DNA of 64,000 nucleotides, from positions 496,001 through 560,000 of the forward strand of contig OZ220734.1 of the NCBI GenBank assembly GCA_965116945.1, read 5' to 3'. Shown here in pieces: positions 41,088 to 52,100 of the stretch. This DNA comes from Plut-88900 sp965116945. Its GTDB lineage: Bacteria > Chloroflexota > Dehalococcoidia > Plut-88900. The position numbers and the translations under genes are program-made. Each line of letters starts with the position of its first letter. The stretch's first letter is position 1. The notes below the pieces were generated by a model. That model was given only the letters and a program-made list of their open reading frames with translations. It did not search any database and was not told the origin of the DNA.

Positions 41088-42731
41088 CTAGTGCAATGCG
41101 GGCAGAGGTCTCTGTTCTCCTTCTCTCACCACTCCCTTGGCTGCAGATACGAACTCTCTGAAGAGAGGGTGGGGACGTTGGGGGCGGGAGCGGAACTCGG
41201 GGTGGAACTGGCTTCCGACCATGAAGGGGTGTCCTCCGAGCTCGGCGATTTCTACGAGCTCTCCGTCGGGGGAGAGGCCGCTGAAGACCATGCCGTTGTC
41301 CTGAAGGACTCCCCTGTAGTCGTTGTTGATTTCGAAGCGGTGGCGGTGGCGTTCCTGGACCACGTAGCCGTCGTAGGCCTGCTCGGCCCATGTGCCGGGG
41401 ACAGCCTTGCAGGGGTAGGAGCCGAGGCGCATGGTGCCGCCCATGTCCTTTACGTTCTTCTGGTCGGGCATGAGGTAGACGACGGGCTCTCCAGTCTCGA
41501 GATCGAACTCGGTGGAGTTGGGTTCGTTGGACTCGAGGACGTGTCGGGTGTATTCGATAACCATGACCTGCATGCCGAGGCAGAGGCCGAGATAGGGGAT
41601 CTCACGTTCACGGGCATAGCGGGCGGTCTTGATCATGCCTTCCACTCCCCGGGGGCCGAAGCCGCCAGGCACGACAATGCCCCGGACGGACTGGAGGCGC
41701 TCGTGGACGCCGTTGGACTCCAGGTCCTCCGAGTGGATCCAGGACACCTCTACATCGCAGCCGTGGAAAAGGCCGGCGTGGTGTAGGGCCTCCCGGACGG
41801 AGCAGTAGGAGTCGGGGAGTTCCACATATTTGCCGACGATGGCGATGGGCACAGACTCCTTGGGCTGCTTAATACGGTCAACCATTTCCGCCCATTGATC
41901 AAGTTTGGGGGAGCCTGAAGCCTGCAGGTCCAGTTTGTCGATGAGGAGCTGCCCCATGCCTTCTTGCTGGAGAAGTAGGGGAACTTCATAGATGGTGTCG
42001 ACGGTGGGAGCGCCGATGACGGCGCGGGGTTCGACGTCACAGAACAGGGTTATCTTGTTCTTGATCTCCTGGGGCACGGGGTGATCGCTTCGGCAGAGTA
42101 TTACGTCGGGCTGGAGGCCGATGCTGCGCAGCTCTTTGACGCTGTGCTGGGTCGGCTTGGTCTTGAGTTCTGCCGTAGCCGAGATATAGGGCAAGAGTGT
42201 GACGTGGATGTTGAGTGCGTTTTCGCGACCGATGTCGTTGCGCATCTGCCTGATTGATTCAAGGAAGGGGAGGCTTTCGATGTCGCCGACGGTGCCGCCA
42301 ACCTCGACGATGACCACCTCTGCACCACTCTCTTCAGCGTGGGCCTTCATGCGAGCTTTGATCTCGTTGGTGACGTGGGGAACGGTTTGGATAGTGCCGC
42401 CAAGATAGTCGCCCCGGCGCTCTTTGGAGATGACGGAGCTGTAGATGGAGCCGGCGGTGACATTGGAGGTACGGGTTAGGTCGATATCGATGAATCGTTC
42501 GTAGTGGCCGAGGTCGAGGTCGGTCTCTCCGCCGTCCTTGGTGACGAAGACCTCGCCGTGCTGATAGGGGGACATGGTGCCGGGGTCTACGTTGAGGTAG
42601 GGGTCGAGTTTCTGGACGGAGACGTTGATGCCGTAGCTCTTGAGGATGCGGCCGATGGAGGCCACGGCGATGCCCTTGCCGACAGAGCTAACGACGCCAC
42701 CGGTTACGAATATGAATTTAGTGGTCAACAC
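41088..42731 (-). CDS. pyrG: CTP synthase
   Basis: Makes CTP from UTP, ATP and glutamine. About 547 residues: an N-terminal synthetase domain (FVTGGVVSSVGKGI; the Mg/ATP site DPYLNVDPGTMSPYQHGEVF) and a C-terminal class I glutaminase domain with nucleophile Cys in LCLGMQ near 390 and the His/Glu pair in GSQFHPEF near the end. A GTG at 42731 has GAGG at good spacing; TTG codons at 42734 and 42728 are alternatives. Confidence 0.95.
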   Translation of the reverse strand: MLTTKFIFVTGGVVSSVGKGIAVASIGRILKSYGINVSVQKLDPYLNVDPGTMSPYQHGEVFVTKDGGETDLDLGHYERFIDIDLTRTSNVTAGSIYSSVISKERRGDYLGGTIQTVPHVTNEIKARMKAHAEESGAEVVIVEVGGTVGDIESLPFLESIRQMRNDIGRENALNIHVTLLPYISATAELKTKPTQHSVKELRSIGLQPDVILCRSDHPVPQEIKNKITLFCDVEPRAVIGAPTVDTIYEVPLLLQQEGMGQLLIDKLDLQASGSPKLDQWAEMVDRIKQPKESVPIAIVGKYVELPDSYCSVREALHHAGLFHGCDVEVSWIHSEDLESNGVHERLQSVRGIVVPGGFGPRGVEGMIKTARYAREREIPYLGLCLGMQVMVIEYTRHVLESNEPNSTEFDLETGEPVVYLMPDQKNVKDMGGTMRLGSYPCKAVPGTWAEQAYDGYVVQERHRHRFEINNDYRGVLQDNGMVFSGLSPDGELVEIAELGGHPFMVGSQFHPEFRSRPQRPHPLFREFVSAAKGVVREGEQRPLPALH

Positions 42732-43077
42732 CAAGCCTCGGGAGGGGTGACTGACGGGCCGCCAGAAGACGCTGGTCGTGGGGTGGAGGGGGCAGGATAT
42801 ACAACTTGGCTTAGCATGTGCGCCAAGGCCGGAAATCCAATCCTGTGAGTCCGGTCAACGAAAAGTCCGGGAGATGAGGATTACGGGAATTTTACCAATC
42901 TCCGGCATAGTCTGGGGCGGGGCTGGGGGGTGCCGGGGGAACTGCCATATGGGACAGGGGCAATCGGTAGTTCAAGGTGAATTATAGGTGGGGTGGGGTG
43001 GGGATGTCAACAGAGTGATCGAGAATGCGATTTCTCCGGCAGGGGAGGCCAATGTTGAGTAATGGGTCCGGCTGAGC
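42732..43077. other. Intergenic region upstream of pyrG
   Basis: About 345 bases with no credible gene, mostly G-rich on the plus strand. It should hold the pyrG promoter; TTGACC on the minus strand (near 42855) is a possible -35, but no good -10 is seen at normal distance. No C-run attenuator of the Bacillus type is evident. Confidence 0.35.
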
Positions 43078-43458
43078 CTAGCTAGTTGATGCTGCACCGA
43101 TCACTTTATCCATGCGTTTGCCGGCTTCTTCCCAGGTAGTTTCCGCGGGGTCTGCGGTATTCCATCTTGTAAAGCCAGACAACTCGCGGACTGCGAGTTG
43201 ATCGAATACTGCCATAGCGTGGACGTGGGCGCCTGTCTTTACAAAAGCGTCAACTGACCGGTTGTCTTGCCAGACCGACAGGGTAGAGAACCGGAGTCGT
43301 AGGAAGTCGGCGTGGAGCCAGTAGTCAATCAAGCCAGGGGCGTCCTTCAGCTGACGTTTGATTTCTCCGTTCTGCTTGAAAAAGGCTCGGAGCTTTCGCC
43401 AGCCGCGCAGTTTAAGGCGTGTCGCTACCACCGTTACTTGCTGAAGCGTTGCTTCCAT
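43078..43458 (-). CDS. Small ABM/DUF3291-like protein
   Basis: 126 residues from the ATG at 43458; the open frame runs on to 43632 but overlaps the phosphatase gene and has no domain sequence. Features resemble a dimeric alpha/beta barrel: QQVTVVATRLKLRG, GLIDYWLHADFLRLRFSTLSVW, a helix DAFVKTGAHVHAMAVFDQLA and SGFTRWNT. The His-containing helix recalls haem- or substrate-binding members, but the role is unknown. The start lies 6 bases after the phosphatase stop, suggesting cotranscription. Confidence 0.7.
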   Translation of the reverse strand: MEATLQQVTVVATRLKLRGWRKLRAFFKQNGEIKRQLKDAPGLIDYWLHADFLRLRFSTLSVWQDNRSVDAFVKTGAHVHAMAVFDQLAVRELSGFTRWNTADPAETTWEEAGKRMDKVIGAASTS

Positions 43459-43463
43459 ATATG

Positions 43464-44021
43464 TCAAGCCTTGAGGTTGGGGGCGGTCCAGTTTCTGATG
43501 TAGTTTCTTTGCTGGGAGGTTTGGGGGGAGGTGGGGTTGGCGGCTCTTTTGAATTCGTCCATGTTTAGCCACCACTCGGCGATCTGGGCCAAGGCTTCTT
43601 CGCCGGTGCGGCCGTGACGGACTAGCCAGCATCCGACGACGGTGCCCGTGCGCCCGACACCCGCCCAGCAGTGGACGTAGACGGTCTTGCCGTCGGCGAT
43701 GGCGGAGTCGATAGCATCCAGGGTGGCAGCCATGAAATCAGGGCTCTCGGGGATGCTGAGGTCCCCAATGGTGTGGCGCTGGTGCTGGACGGTGAGGCCG
43801 AGGGTTTGGGCTTCTTCTTGAGCGATTTCATCGTAGGGCGGGAGTTCGTTGGGGCCGGTGAGGTTGATGAAGTGGTTGATTCCCGCTTCGAGGAGACGGC
43901 GGACTCTGATTCTGGTGCGAGCCGGGTCGAAGTCGCCGGGGTATTCGCCCGCGGCGAAGGCGCCGGGGATGACCCAGTAGGTGTTGGGGGCGGGGGGAGT
44001 TGGGTGGTGTGTGATGGACAT
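43464..44021 (-). CDS. Dual-specificity/tyrosine phosphatase-like protein
   Basis: A 185-residue cysteine-dependent phosphatase. The P-loop VHCWAGVGRTGT places the nucleophile at Cys118 and the phosphate-binding Arg at 124; the preceding helix and the general-acid region (IGDLSIPESPDF) are in the expected place. Bacterial members dephosphorylate tyrosine, serine/threonine or phosphoinositide-like substrates. No kinase is adjacent. It lies 9 bases after the LLM oxidoreductase gene on the same strand. Confidence 0.87.
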   Translation of the reverse strand: MSITHHPTPPAPNTYWVIPGAFAAGEYPGDFDPARTRIRVRRLLEAGINHFINLTGPNELPPYDEIAQEEAQTLGLTVQHQRHTIGDLSIPESPDFMAATLDAIDSAIADGKTVYVHCWAGVGRTGTVVGCWLVRHGRTGEEALAQIAEWWLNMDEFKRAANPTSPQTSQQRNYIRNWTAPNLKA

Positions 44022-44030
44022 AGGTCAGCG

Positions 44031-45095
44031 TTACCAGGACTTGACTACGGGGAGGACTTCCTTAGCGAAGAGGCGGAGGCTTCGTTCGGCTAGTTCGAAG
44101 GGGATGCCGCCGAAGCGGAAGGATACGTTCATTTCGAAGTCTCCGAGTAGGGATCGGCGTTCTTCGAGGCCACGGAGAATCTTGTCGGGGGTGCCCCAGC
44201 TGGCGGCCTTCATGAAGCCTTTGACGGCGCCCTCGAGGCCGGCGGAGCGGGCGATTTCGGCCTTCTGCTGGTAGGCGTTGTAACCCTTAACGTTCTTGAA
44301 ATGGTCGCTGAGGAACTCGTAGTGGTAGAAGTTGCTTTCGACGAACTTGCCCTGGTATTTGAGGGCGTGTTCTTCGCATTCTGCGAGGTTTGGGCCGCAG
44401 ACGGTGAACTCGGTGAGGAGGAGGGTGGGGGGCTCGGTGCCGTGGAATTCTCGGTGCAGGGTCCGGCCGCGCTCAATGCCGTCCAGGCGCATTTCCCAGG
44501 GCCGGTCGGCAAACATGATGATGTGGGCCCCTAGCTTGGCTGCCGAGACTACGGAATCGTCGCTGGCGGCGACGGTGTAGATGCGGCCGTCGAAGGAGTG
44601 CTGGGGTCGGGGGCGCAGCTCGGTGCGGGCCTGCTTGTAGTAGGGGCCGTCGCCTTCGATGAAGCCGGTCTTGAGGGCGTCGACGATCATGAAGGCTGCT
44701 TCGTCGAAGCGGCCACGGGACTCGTCCATGCTGATGCCGAAGGCGCTGAATTCTCGTCGGGCGAGGCCTCTGCCAAAGCCGAGACGGAGGCGGCCACCGC
44801 TGAGCATATCGAGTACAGAGGCGTTTTCGGCGACGCGCAATGGGTTGTGCCAGGGGAGTATTACGGCGGCAGTACCGACGTCAATGTGGGGGTGTCGGGC
44901 GGCGATGTGGGTCATGATCTGGAGGTTGTCCGGGATGAAGGCATAATCGTTGAAGTGATGCTCGGCGGACCAAAGGCAATCGAAGCCGAGGTCGGCGGCG
45001 ATGTCAGCGAGGCGAAGGTCCTCCTCCCACATCTGTGCGTCCGAGCCGGTTTCCCAGCCGTAGCTGGAGAAAATCATAAACATACCTACGTCCAA
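44031..45095 (-). CDS. LLM-class flavin-dependent oxidoreductase
   Basis: A luciferase-like TIM-barrel enzyme of 354 residues that uses FMN or F420. The N-terminal MIFSSYGWETGSDAQ, the LGFDCLWSAEHHF segment, the TAAVILPWHNPLRVAE segment and SGGRLRLGFGRGLARREF are all typical. This family is abundant in SAR202-type Chloroflexota and is linked to breakdown of complex organics. The substrate is unknown. Confidence 0.9.
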   Translation of the reverse strand: MDVGMFMIFSSYGWETGSDAQMWEEDLRLADIAADLGFDCLWSAEHHFNDYAFIPDNLQIMTHIAARHPHIDVGTAAVILPWHNPLRVAENASVLDMLSGGRLRLGFGRGLARREFSAFGISMDESRGRFDEAAFMIVDALKTGFIEGDGPYYKQARTELRPRPQHSFDGRIYTVAASDDSVVSAAKLGAHIIMFADRPWEMRLDGIERGRTLHREFHGTEPPTLLLTEFTVCGPNLAECEEHALKYQGKFVESNFYHYEFLSDHFKNVKGYNAYQQKAEIARSAGLEGAVKGFMKAASWGTPDKILRGLEERRSLLGDFEMNVSFRFGGIPFELAERSLRLFAKEVLPVVKSW

Positions 45096-45374
45096 CTGGT
45101 TGCTCCCTATTGTGTATTCCGGTTTCGGGCGCCGGTGTGGAGAAGGCTCCCGTTATCTTAGCAGGGTCGGTGGGGTGGGGTTGGTCGAAAGCGTGTAGGA
45201 AAGAGGAGAGATTTGCCTGCTCGAATGCAAGGCGGATGGCTACAGCGTATAATCGCAGCCACCCCGGACGCAGCCCCGCCGACCATATCTGGTGGACAAT
45301 TGTGTGCAGTTTATCCACTAAAGAAGGTAGAGATAGATGGCACTTGGCGAGGTGAGAGATGCGAGATAACTCGG

Positions 45375-47150
45375 ATGGCCAGTAGGCCGGCTTCTTCAAA
45401 TCTCCAATACGAAGCGCACGAAAGGCCACCGCTGCCGGCCACAGTTGGGCAGAGCGTACAGACGGCGTTACTTGTCATAGCTCCAGTGGCGGTTTTCCCT
45501 CTCGTGCTGGTCCAGGCTGTTGGCGGATCTGAAGCGGAGGTGGCCTGGGGGGTGTTCTCAATGCTAGTGGTCACGGGGGCGGTTACCGCGCTGCAGGCCT
45601 ACCGCATCGGGCCGTTCGGTGCGGGGATGCTGGTGATTGCGTATCCGTCTCCGACGGCCATACCCTTTTGCATCCTTGCCCTGGAGGAGGGGGGAACTTC
45701 GACGCTAGCGTCGCTGATTATCGTGTCGGGGGTGTTTCAGGTCCTGCTTTCGATTCGTCTATCTCTGCTGAGGAAGCTGGTGACTCCGGCCTTCAGCGGG
45801 ACTGTGCTGATTCTGCTGGTGATCACGGTAATCCCGGTGATTTTTGGCAGCATTAACGCCGTGCCCGACGATGCGTCGACTGCAGCCGGACCGGTGTGCA
45901 TTCTTGTTACTTTCGTGGTAATAGTTGGGCTTCTGCTCAAGGGATCCGCAGTGTGGCGGGTCTGGGCATCCCTAATAGGGATAGTTGCGGGATCCATTGC
46001 CGGAATAGCGTTTGGTATTTTCGAGTTTGGACCAGTAACCGAGTCCTCAGTAGCTGGTCTGCCATTAGACGGGTGGCCAGGATTCGGATTCAGTTTCGGG
46101 TCTGCCTTTTGGTCACTTTTGCCAGCTTTTCTATTCCTATCTGCGATAGCGGTGCTGCAGGGGAACTCCGTGGCCGTAGCCACCCAGAGGGTCTCCTGGC
46201 GGGAGTCTCGGGCGATAGATTATCGGAGGGTGCAGGGAACGACAGCGTGCTCTGGCCTGGGTAACCTGGTGGCGTGCTTTGCGGCAGTATTGCCAGTGAC
46301 CACCGGTCCCAGGGGAGTCGCGATCGCACAGCAGACCGGCTACGCAACCCGCTATCTGGGCATAGGGGCGGGACTTCTTCTCATAGTTGCGGCCTTTTTC
46401 CCACAGACCTGGGGACTACTTATAGGAATACCACCGCCTGTAACAGCGATGTTCCTTGTGGTCATGATGAGTCCACTGGTAGTGGAAGGGATGAAGATTA
46501 TCCTCCGAGACACCCCAGACTTTCGGAAGAGTCTTGTGATCGGGACGGCAATAGTGGTTGGGATTGGCTTCCAGACGGGCCTGGTAAGTCTGCCAATTGG
46601 GGGCTTGTGGGAAGCGGTGTTTGAGAAGGCGTTCATCTCGGGCGGGGTGGTGCTTGTTCTGCTAACGGCCTTCGTTGAATACGGGAAGGGAGGGATGCAG
46701 AGAAGGCTCCGCACCGAATTGAGCATGGAAGCGCTACCTCAAATAAATGACTTCCTCCAAGAGTTCTCCGGCCGTAAGGGTTGGGAACCCTTGATGATGA
46801 GGCGACTGCAGGCAGTGGCCGAAGAAACACTTGTAATTCTGGTCGAGTCGGGAGGCGGTGAGAGCGCCGAAGGGAAGAGAAGGTTGCGAATAACCGCAAG
46901 GAGCCAGGGGGCGATGGCAGAGCTGGAGTTCGTCAGCGCAACACGCAGCGTCAATAACCTGGAAGACCAGGTTGCCCTAGTGACTACTCCGGACCTGGGT
47001 GAAGTAGATTTGGGGTCGGTGGACCTGGAAAGTTCTACGGGCGGCGACACTCCCCTTCGACTGCTGCGACATTACGCATCATCGGTCAGTCACCAGCAAT
47101 ATCACGATATTGAGGTGATAGAGGTCCGGGTGGCGCCACCCGAAGGGTAA
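45375..47150 (+). CDS. NCS2-type permease fused to a GHKL-ATPase-like C-terminal domain (paralogue 1)
   Basis: About 591 residues from the ATG at 45375, which matches the length of its paralogue; the open frame starts earlier at 45213 but without domain sequence. Residues ~25-450 form a membrane domain with about 13 helices. FSGTVLILLVITVIPVIFGS, LLPAFLFLSAIAVLQGNS and RRVQGTTACSGLGNLVACF correspond to the nucleobase:cation symporter-2 fold. The last ~145 residues (from QRRLRTELSMEALPQ) are soluble. They show a helix, then LQAVAEETLVILVE, where GHKL ATPases have their N-box. The Gly-rich ATP-lid motifs are missing. The paralogue at 47355-49094 is convergent. Confidence 0.78.
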   Translation: MASRPASSNLQYEAHERPPLPATVGQSVQTALLVIAPVAVFPLVLVQAVGGSEAEVAWGVFSMLVVTGAVTALQAYRIGPFGAGMLVIAYPSPTAIPFCILALEEGGTSTLASLIIVSGVFQVLLSIRLSLLRKLVTPAFSGTVLILLVITVIPVIFGSINAVPDDASTAAGPVCILVTFVVIVGLLLKGSAVWRVWASLIGIVAGSIAGIAFGIFEFGPVTESSVAGLPLDGWPGFGFSFGSAFWSLLPAFLFLSAIAVLQGNSVAVATQRVSWRESRAIDYRRVQGTTACSGLGNLVACFAAVLPVTTGPRGVAIAQQTGYATRYLGIGAGLLLIVAAFFPQTWGLLIGIPPPVTAMFLVVMMSPLVVEGMKIILRDTPDFRKSLVIGTAIVVGIGFQTGLVSLPIGGLWEAVFEKAFISGGVVLVLLTAFVEYGKGGMQRRLRTELSMEALPQINDFLQEFSGRKGWEPLMMRRLQAVAEETLVILVESGGGESAEGKRRLRITARSQGAMAELEFVSATRSVNNLEDQVALVTTPDLGEVDLGSVDLESSTGGDTPLRLLRHYASSVSHQQYHDIEVIEVRVAPPEG

Positions 47151-47354
47151 GAGCGGCACACGAGAAATAGATGGAGGAGTGAAGGGGAGGAATCTGGCGG
47201 CCGAGGTTGTAGTAGACGGCATGGTGGGGAGTGACTTGCGCCTTAAAGTCGTTGCTACAACCACCGTTCTCCTGGCACTGCCGAGGGAAATACATGCACC
47301 AATTCAAGTCATGTTGGCTACCAAACTGGAGGGAGGATTAACAAGTCCTTCCTG

Positions 47355-49094
47355 CTATTGCTCCACACGACAGTCAACTATGTCTATTCCGTAGTACTTG
47401 CGGTGGTGTACCGATGATGCGTAGTGGCGGAGGATTCGTACGGACAATTGCTGTTCGTCTTCCAGCGCCTGGTCCTGGCTTAAATATGCAATTTGATTCT
47501 CGATATTTCCCTGGATGGCGTCGTCCGATGCGACCACGATTTCAAGCTCGGCCGATCCGCTGACGGGACGAATTGTGGCGACCAACCTGCGAGTCTGGTC
47601 GACGGGGGTGTCGTTCTCTCCATTAATCAGGCTCAGCATGAGCTCTTCTCCTACCAGACGCAGCCGGTTCTTCCCTTCCTCCGTCCAGGAATGTCTTTCG
47701 GCGAATTGGCAGAGAAATTCGTCAACGGCAGGCAGGGAAGACTGGGACAAGTCAATACGCAGCTTCCTGGCGCGCAAGCTCGATGATTCGGTGTATATGG
47801 TCATGATTATGGCCGCCATACCCCCGACCACAATGGGATTACCAATCAAATGAACAATTGTCCCTTCGAATAATGCGCCGAAGCTGGATGCGGACAGGCC
47901 CAACACCATAGAAACTCCGGTGATGGCAGCTTTTTTGCGGTCAACCTGGGCCCCAAAGACAGTTTTGGCTCCTTCGACAAAAAGCATACCGAAGATGATG
48001 ACGTACACCGCGCTAACTACCGGGCTGGGGATGGAGGCCAATACGGCGAGCAACTTGGAAAAGAAGGCTACCAGTATGGTAAGGACGCCCAGGTATATCC
48101 CGACCGCCCTAGCCGCGACTCCGGTGAAGCCGATGTAGACGACTGTTGCAGACCACGGCGCGGCGACAGTAGGGGTGCCGAGGAGACCTGAAAGGAGAGT
48201 GCCCAGGCCATAGACATTCAAGCCCCCCTGCACCGTGCGGAAGTCGATAGCGGACTGATTACGGTAGGAAGCACGGTGAATAACGGACAGATCGCCCACA
48301 ACTTTCATAAAGGCGGTGAGATTCACCAACAAGAAGACCGGGAGAAGGGCCCAGAAGTCCGTGTTAAAGGTGAGCTCGAGCCCCGGCCATGCGTAATCGG
48401 GCAGGGGGTTCACCCATGGGGCAGCAGCTACTATGTCGGTATCGAAAAGGCCCATGGGCACGGCTACAATGAGACCGACGGCTACGCTGGCCGGCAAAAC
48501 CCACATACGCGAGGCCGGCGCGTCACTCAGGGACATAAGGACCCCAGCGGCCAGGGCGGCCATTCCTGGGGCCAAGAAAAACATAGTCGATTCGCCTTCC
48601 GGCGGGACAACACCTCTACTGACTATGAAAGGCACGGCCGAAACTGCCACCAGCATGATCACAATGCCGCTCACCGTTTGCGTAAAAATTCGCCTAAGAG
48701 AGGCAAGGCGCAGGGTTAGAACTGCCTGAAGCAGGGTGGAAACCACCACCAAGCTGGCGAGCAATCCAGGCCCCCCGACATGGAGTGCCAAAGCGCAAAC
48801 CGCCAAGAACGGAACGTTGAAGTTTGCAACAATCAGACGGCCCGAACCCAAATAGCGCAGCCTGAGGGTTTGCAGAACCATACTTGCGCCGGTGACTACA
48901 AGCACGGTAAATGTCACCCACGACAGGTAACCTTCCGATTCACGGGACGCACGCACAACCAGCGCGGAGAGCATGACAAGGCTGATGGTGTTAGGTATGA
49001 ATATCTGTAGAGCCGAGCTTATCGACAGAAGTGGTGGGCACTTCTCATCCGGTTCGTACTGGATTTCGGTTCGGGCCTGGGATTTTCGAAACAT
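47355..49094 (-). CDS. NCS2-type permease fused to a GHKL-ATPase-like C-terminal domain (paralogue 2)
   Basis: 579 residues with the same architecture as the convergent gene at 45375-47150. The membrane part includes SGIVIMLVAVSAVPFIVSRG, LLPVFLLVNLTAFMKVVGD and RTVQGGLNVYGLGTLLSGL. The soluble tail shows LPAVDEFLCQFAERHSW and LRLVGEELMLSLING, then RLVATIRPVSGSAELEIVVAS and VRILRHYASSVHHRKYYGID. The last motif is nearly the same in the partner (LLRHYASSVSHQQYHDIE). Conservation of this motif, outside any permease, suggests that the tail is functional. The substrate may be a purine, pyrimidine or anion. The 204-bp spacer 47151-47354 between the two stops holds nothing recognisable. Confidence 0.78.
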   Translation of the reverse strand: MFRKSQARTEIQYEPDEKCPPLLSISSALQIFIPNTISLVMLSALVVRASRESEGYLSWVTFTVLVVTGASMVLQTLRLRYLGSGRLIVANFNVPFLAVCALALHVGGPGLLASLVVVSTLLQAVLTLRLASLRRIFTQTVSGIVIMLVAVSAVPFIVSRGVVPPEGESTMFFLAPGMAALAAGVLMSLSDAPASRMWVLPASVAVGLIVAVPMGLFDTDIVAAAPWVNPLPDYAWPGLELTFNTDFWALLPVFLLVNLTAFMKVVGDLSVIHRASYRNQSAIDFRTVQGGLNVYGLGTLLSGLLGTPTVAAPWSATVVYIGFTGVAARAVGIYLGVLTILVAFFSKLLAVLASIPSPVVSAVYVIIFGMLFVEGAKTVFGAQVDRKKAAITGVSMVLGLSASSFGALFEGTIVHLIGNPIVVGGMAAIIMTIYTESSSLRARKLRIDLSQSSLPAVDEFLCQFAERHSWTEEGKNRLRLVGEELMLSLINGENDTPVDQTRRLVATIRPVSGSAELEIVVASDDAIQGNIENQIAYLSQDQALEDEQQLSVRILRHYASSVHHRKYYGIDIVDCRVEQ

Positions 49095-49197
49095 TTACAC
49101 GCTATTTAGCAGCAAACGGATAGAAGCAACAACCAATATGTCGCAATCGAGTTTATGATACGATATGCCAGTTATTCATTCTATAGAGGGTTGAACG

Positions 49198-52100
49198 TTG
49201 CGAACCGAGCGAGAGAACAAAATACGGGTTAACCGGACGGCATTGAAGCGTCGGCGGATAACAGTCGGCGCTAGTATATTGCTCTTGATTTTGATGGTGG
49301 CTGCCATTGCGGTTGCCTGTGGCGACGACCCCGCCCCAACCCAGGCACCCACTGCGACGGCGCCGGACCCAACGGCCACCACAGCTCCTCAGCCGACGGC
49401 GGTCCCTGAGCCTACGGCAATGCCCGAGCCTACGGCGGTCCCTGAACCTACGGCAACCCCCGTGCCGGAACCCGAGCCAACCCCGGAACCAGAGCCTGAA
49501 CCGGAACCCGCTGAGTTGAATGACGACGAGTTAACTCGGGCCTACGTAGAGAAGGCTATCGCCTACTACGACGCCAACGGTCGGGAAGCGACGGTCGAAT
49601 ACTACAAGAGCGAAGAGAGCATTGAGGGAGACCGGTACCTGTACATAATCAGCAAGGATGAAGGCGTCCTGCTGGCTATGCCTTTCCTTCATCATTTCCT
49701 GGGAAGCAGGCATCAATCTGCTGCGTTTATACAGGAAGCCGCTACAGAGGATGGCGCCTGGTATGAGGGACAGGGGCTCTATATAGCAAAAACGGCCACC
49801 GGCATAACAACAAGGCAGGGGCCAATGCGGCACTACCTTGTCCTGCGCGATGAGCTTATCTTAATATCCGGCCATTCCACACTCCAGGAGAACGTGGCGG
49901 AGGCCACCAAGGACTACGTGAGCCGCGCAATAGCCCTATACGAGAGTGAGGGGCTTGAAGCGACAGTTGCCCACTATAACGACCCCACCAGCCTGGAGGG
50001 GATCTTCTACCTGTTCCTGATTGGCGCGGATGACAACTACCTGGCCCATCCCATTTTCCCGCACCTGATCGGGACCGACATCAAGGACGTGGTCGGGTCC
50101 GACGGGCAGGAACTGGGCGAGGAGATAGCCCGAGCAACCGCGGAAGGGATCTGGGTGGAGTACCTGTGGCCCAACCCAATCACTCGCGTGGAAGAGCCCA
50201 AGACCACCTGGGCCGTCCGCCACAACGGCCTCATCTTTGCGTCCGGCTACTACACGGTGGGCGAGACGACGGAGCCGCCCGCCTGGCGGGGCGCTGACCC
50301 AAGCGAGTACACCGTGGAGTACGTGGAGCGGGCGATAGCGCATTACGAGCGGGACGGCCTGCAATCCATGCTCAACTACTACAACAGCGTCGCCAGCTTT
50401 GAAGGCGAGTGGTATCTCTTTGCCACCGACGAGAACGACATCTATCACGTACACCCTCTGCTGCCCCAATTGATAGGCACGGACATCAAGACCGTAGTGG
50501 GTTCCGACGGCTACGAGTTGGGCAAGGAGCTGGCGAAGGCCGGCGAGGGAGAAGGCGTGTGGGTGGAATACCTTTGGCCGCACCCGGTAACGCTTAAGGA
50601 GGTGCCAAAGGTTGGGTATGCGGTGCGCCAGGATGGGATGATCTTCGCATCGGGGTACTATCCGGGGGTCGCGGACCCGGCGGCCTACACCCAGTCCTAC
50701 GTACAGCAGGCCATGGACTACTATGACAGCCAGGGCCTAGAAGCCACGGTTGCCCATTACAACAGCCCGGAGAGCATAGACGGCTCTTACTGGCTGATGA
50801 TGGTTAATCCCCAGGGCGTCATAGTCGTAGCGGGGGCGGAGCAAGCGCTGGTTGGGGTGAACGCGAGCCTGTTCCGGGGGATTGTGGCCGGTGAGCCAAT
50901 TGGCGAATCGCTGCTCAACGCCACCGAGGAAGGCCACTGGTTCAAGTACCTGTGGCCCAACCCCAGGACAGCGGGGCAATTGACGGTGTACCTCTGGATA
51001 ATCCGCCACGACGGATACGTCTTCTCCGCTGCCTACTACGTTGAGGGTGACGGGGACGCACCTCCACCCGACACCGGCGATGCGCCGAGCGACGACGAGC
51101 TGAGCCGGGCATACGTGGATGACGCCATTGCGTACTACGAAGGAAACGGCCTGGACGCCACGGTTGAGCTCTACAGGTCTGAGGAGAGCATCGAAAACGG
51201 GCGGACGCTTATCCTACTTGATGAAGGCGAAAGCAGGCTGCTGGTATACCGCAACATACCCGCCCTACACGGCCAGTACGTTGGCCCGGGTTCAAGATTT
51301 TCCGGCCTCGGTGGGTTGATAGACGTAGCGACCGAGGAAGGCAGCTGGGTCGATACCCGGGGCGTAAACCCGGTAACCAAGCAGGAAGAACCCAGGCGAG
51401 TCCTCATCGTCAGTCACGACGGGCTGGTGTTCTCCACCAGCCACTCGATCCTGGTGGCAGACGTATCGGCCTCCGTCAAGGAATACGTGAACAGGGCCAT
51501 AGCCAGATACGATAGCGAGGGTCTCGACTCTGTCGTTGCGTACTACAACAGCCAGGACAGCGTTGAAGGACAGTTCTACCTGTTCCTCATCGGCGAGGAC
51601 GACAACTACGCGGCCCATCCCATCTTCCCGCATCTCATCGGCACCGACATCAACGACGTGGTCGGGTCCGACGGGCAGGAACTGGGCCAGGAGATAGCCC
51701 AGGCCACCGAGGAAGGCGTATGGGTCGAATACCTGTGGCCCCATCCCGAGACCCGACAGGAACAGCAAAAGGTCACCTGGGCCATCCGCCACGACGGGTT
51801 GATATTCGCATCCGGTTACTACGCCGGTGAGCCCGAGACGGGGCCCCCGGCCTGGCGGGACGCCGACCCGATGGAATACACGGTCCAATACGTGAACCGG
51901 GCCATAGAGCGCTACGAGCGGGACGGCCTGCAATCCATGCTCAACTACTACAACAGCGTCGCCAGCTTCGAGGGCGAGTGGTATCTCTTCGCCACCGACG
52001 AGAACGACATCTATCACGTACACCCTCTGCTGCCCCAACTGGTAGGGACGGACATCAACGACGTGGTAGGCGCAAACGGCTACAGGCTGGGCGAGGAGCT

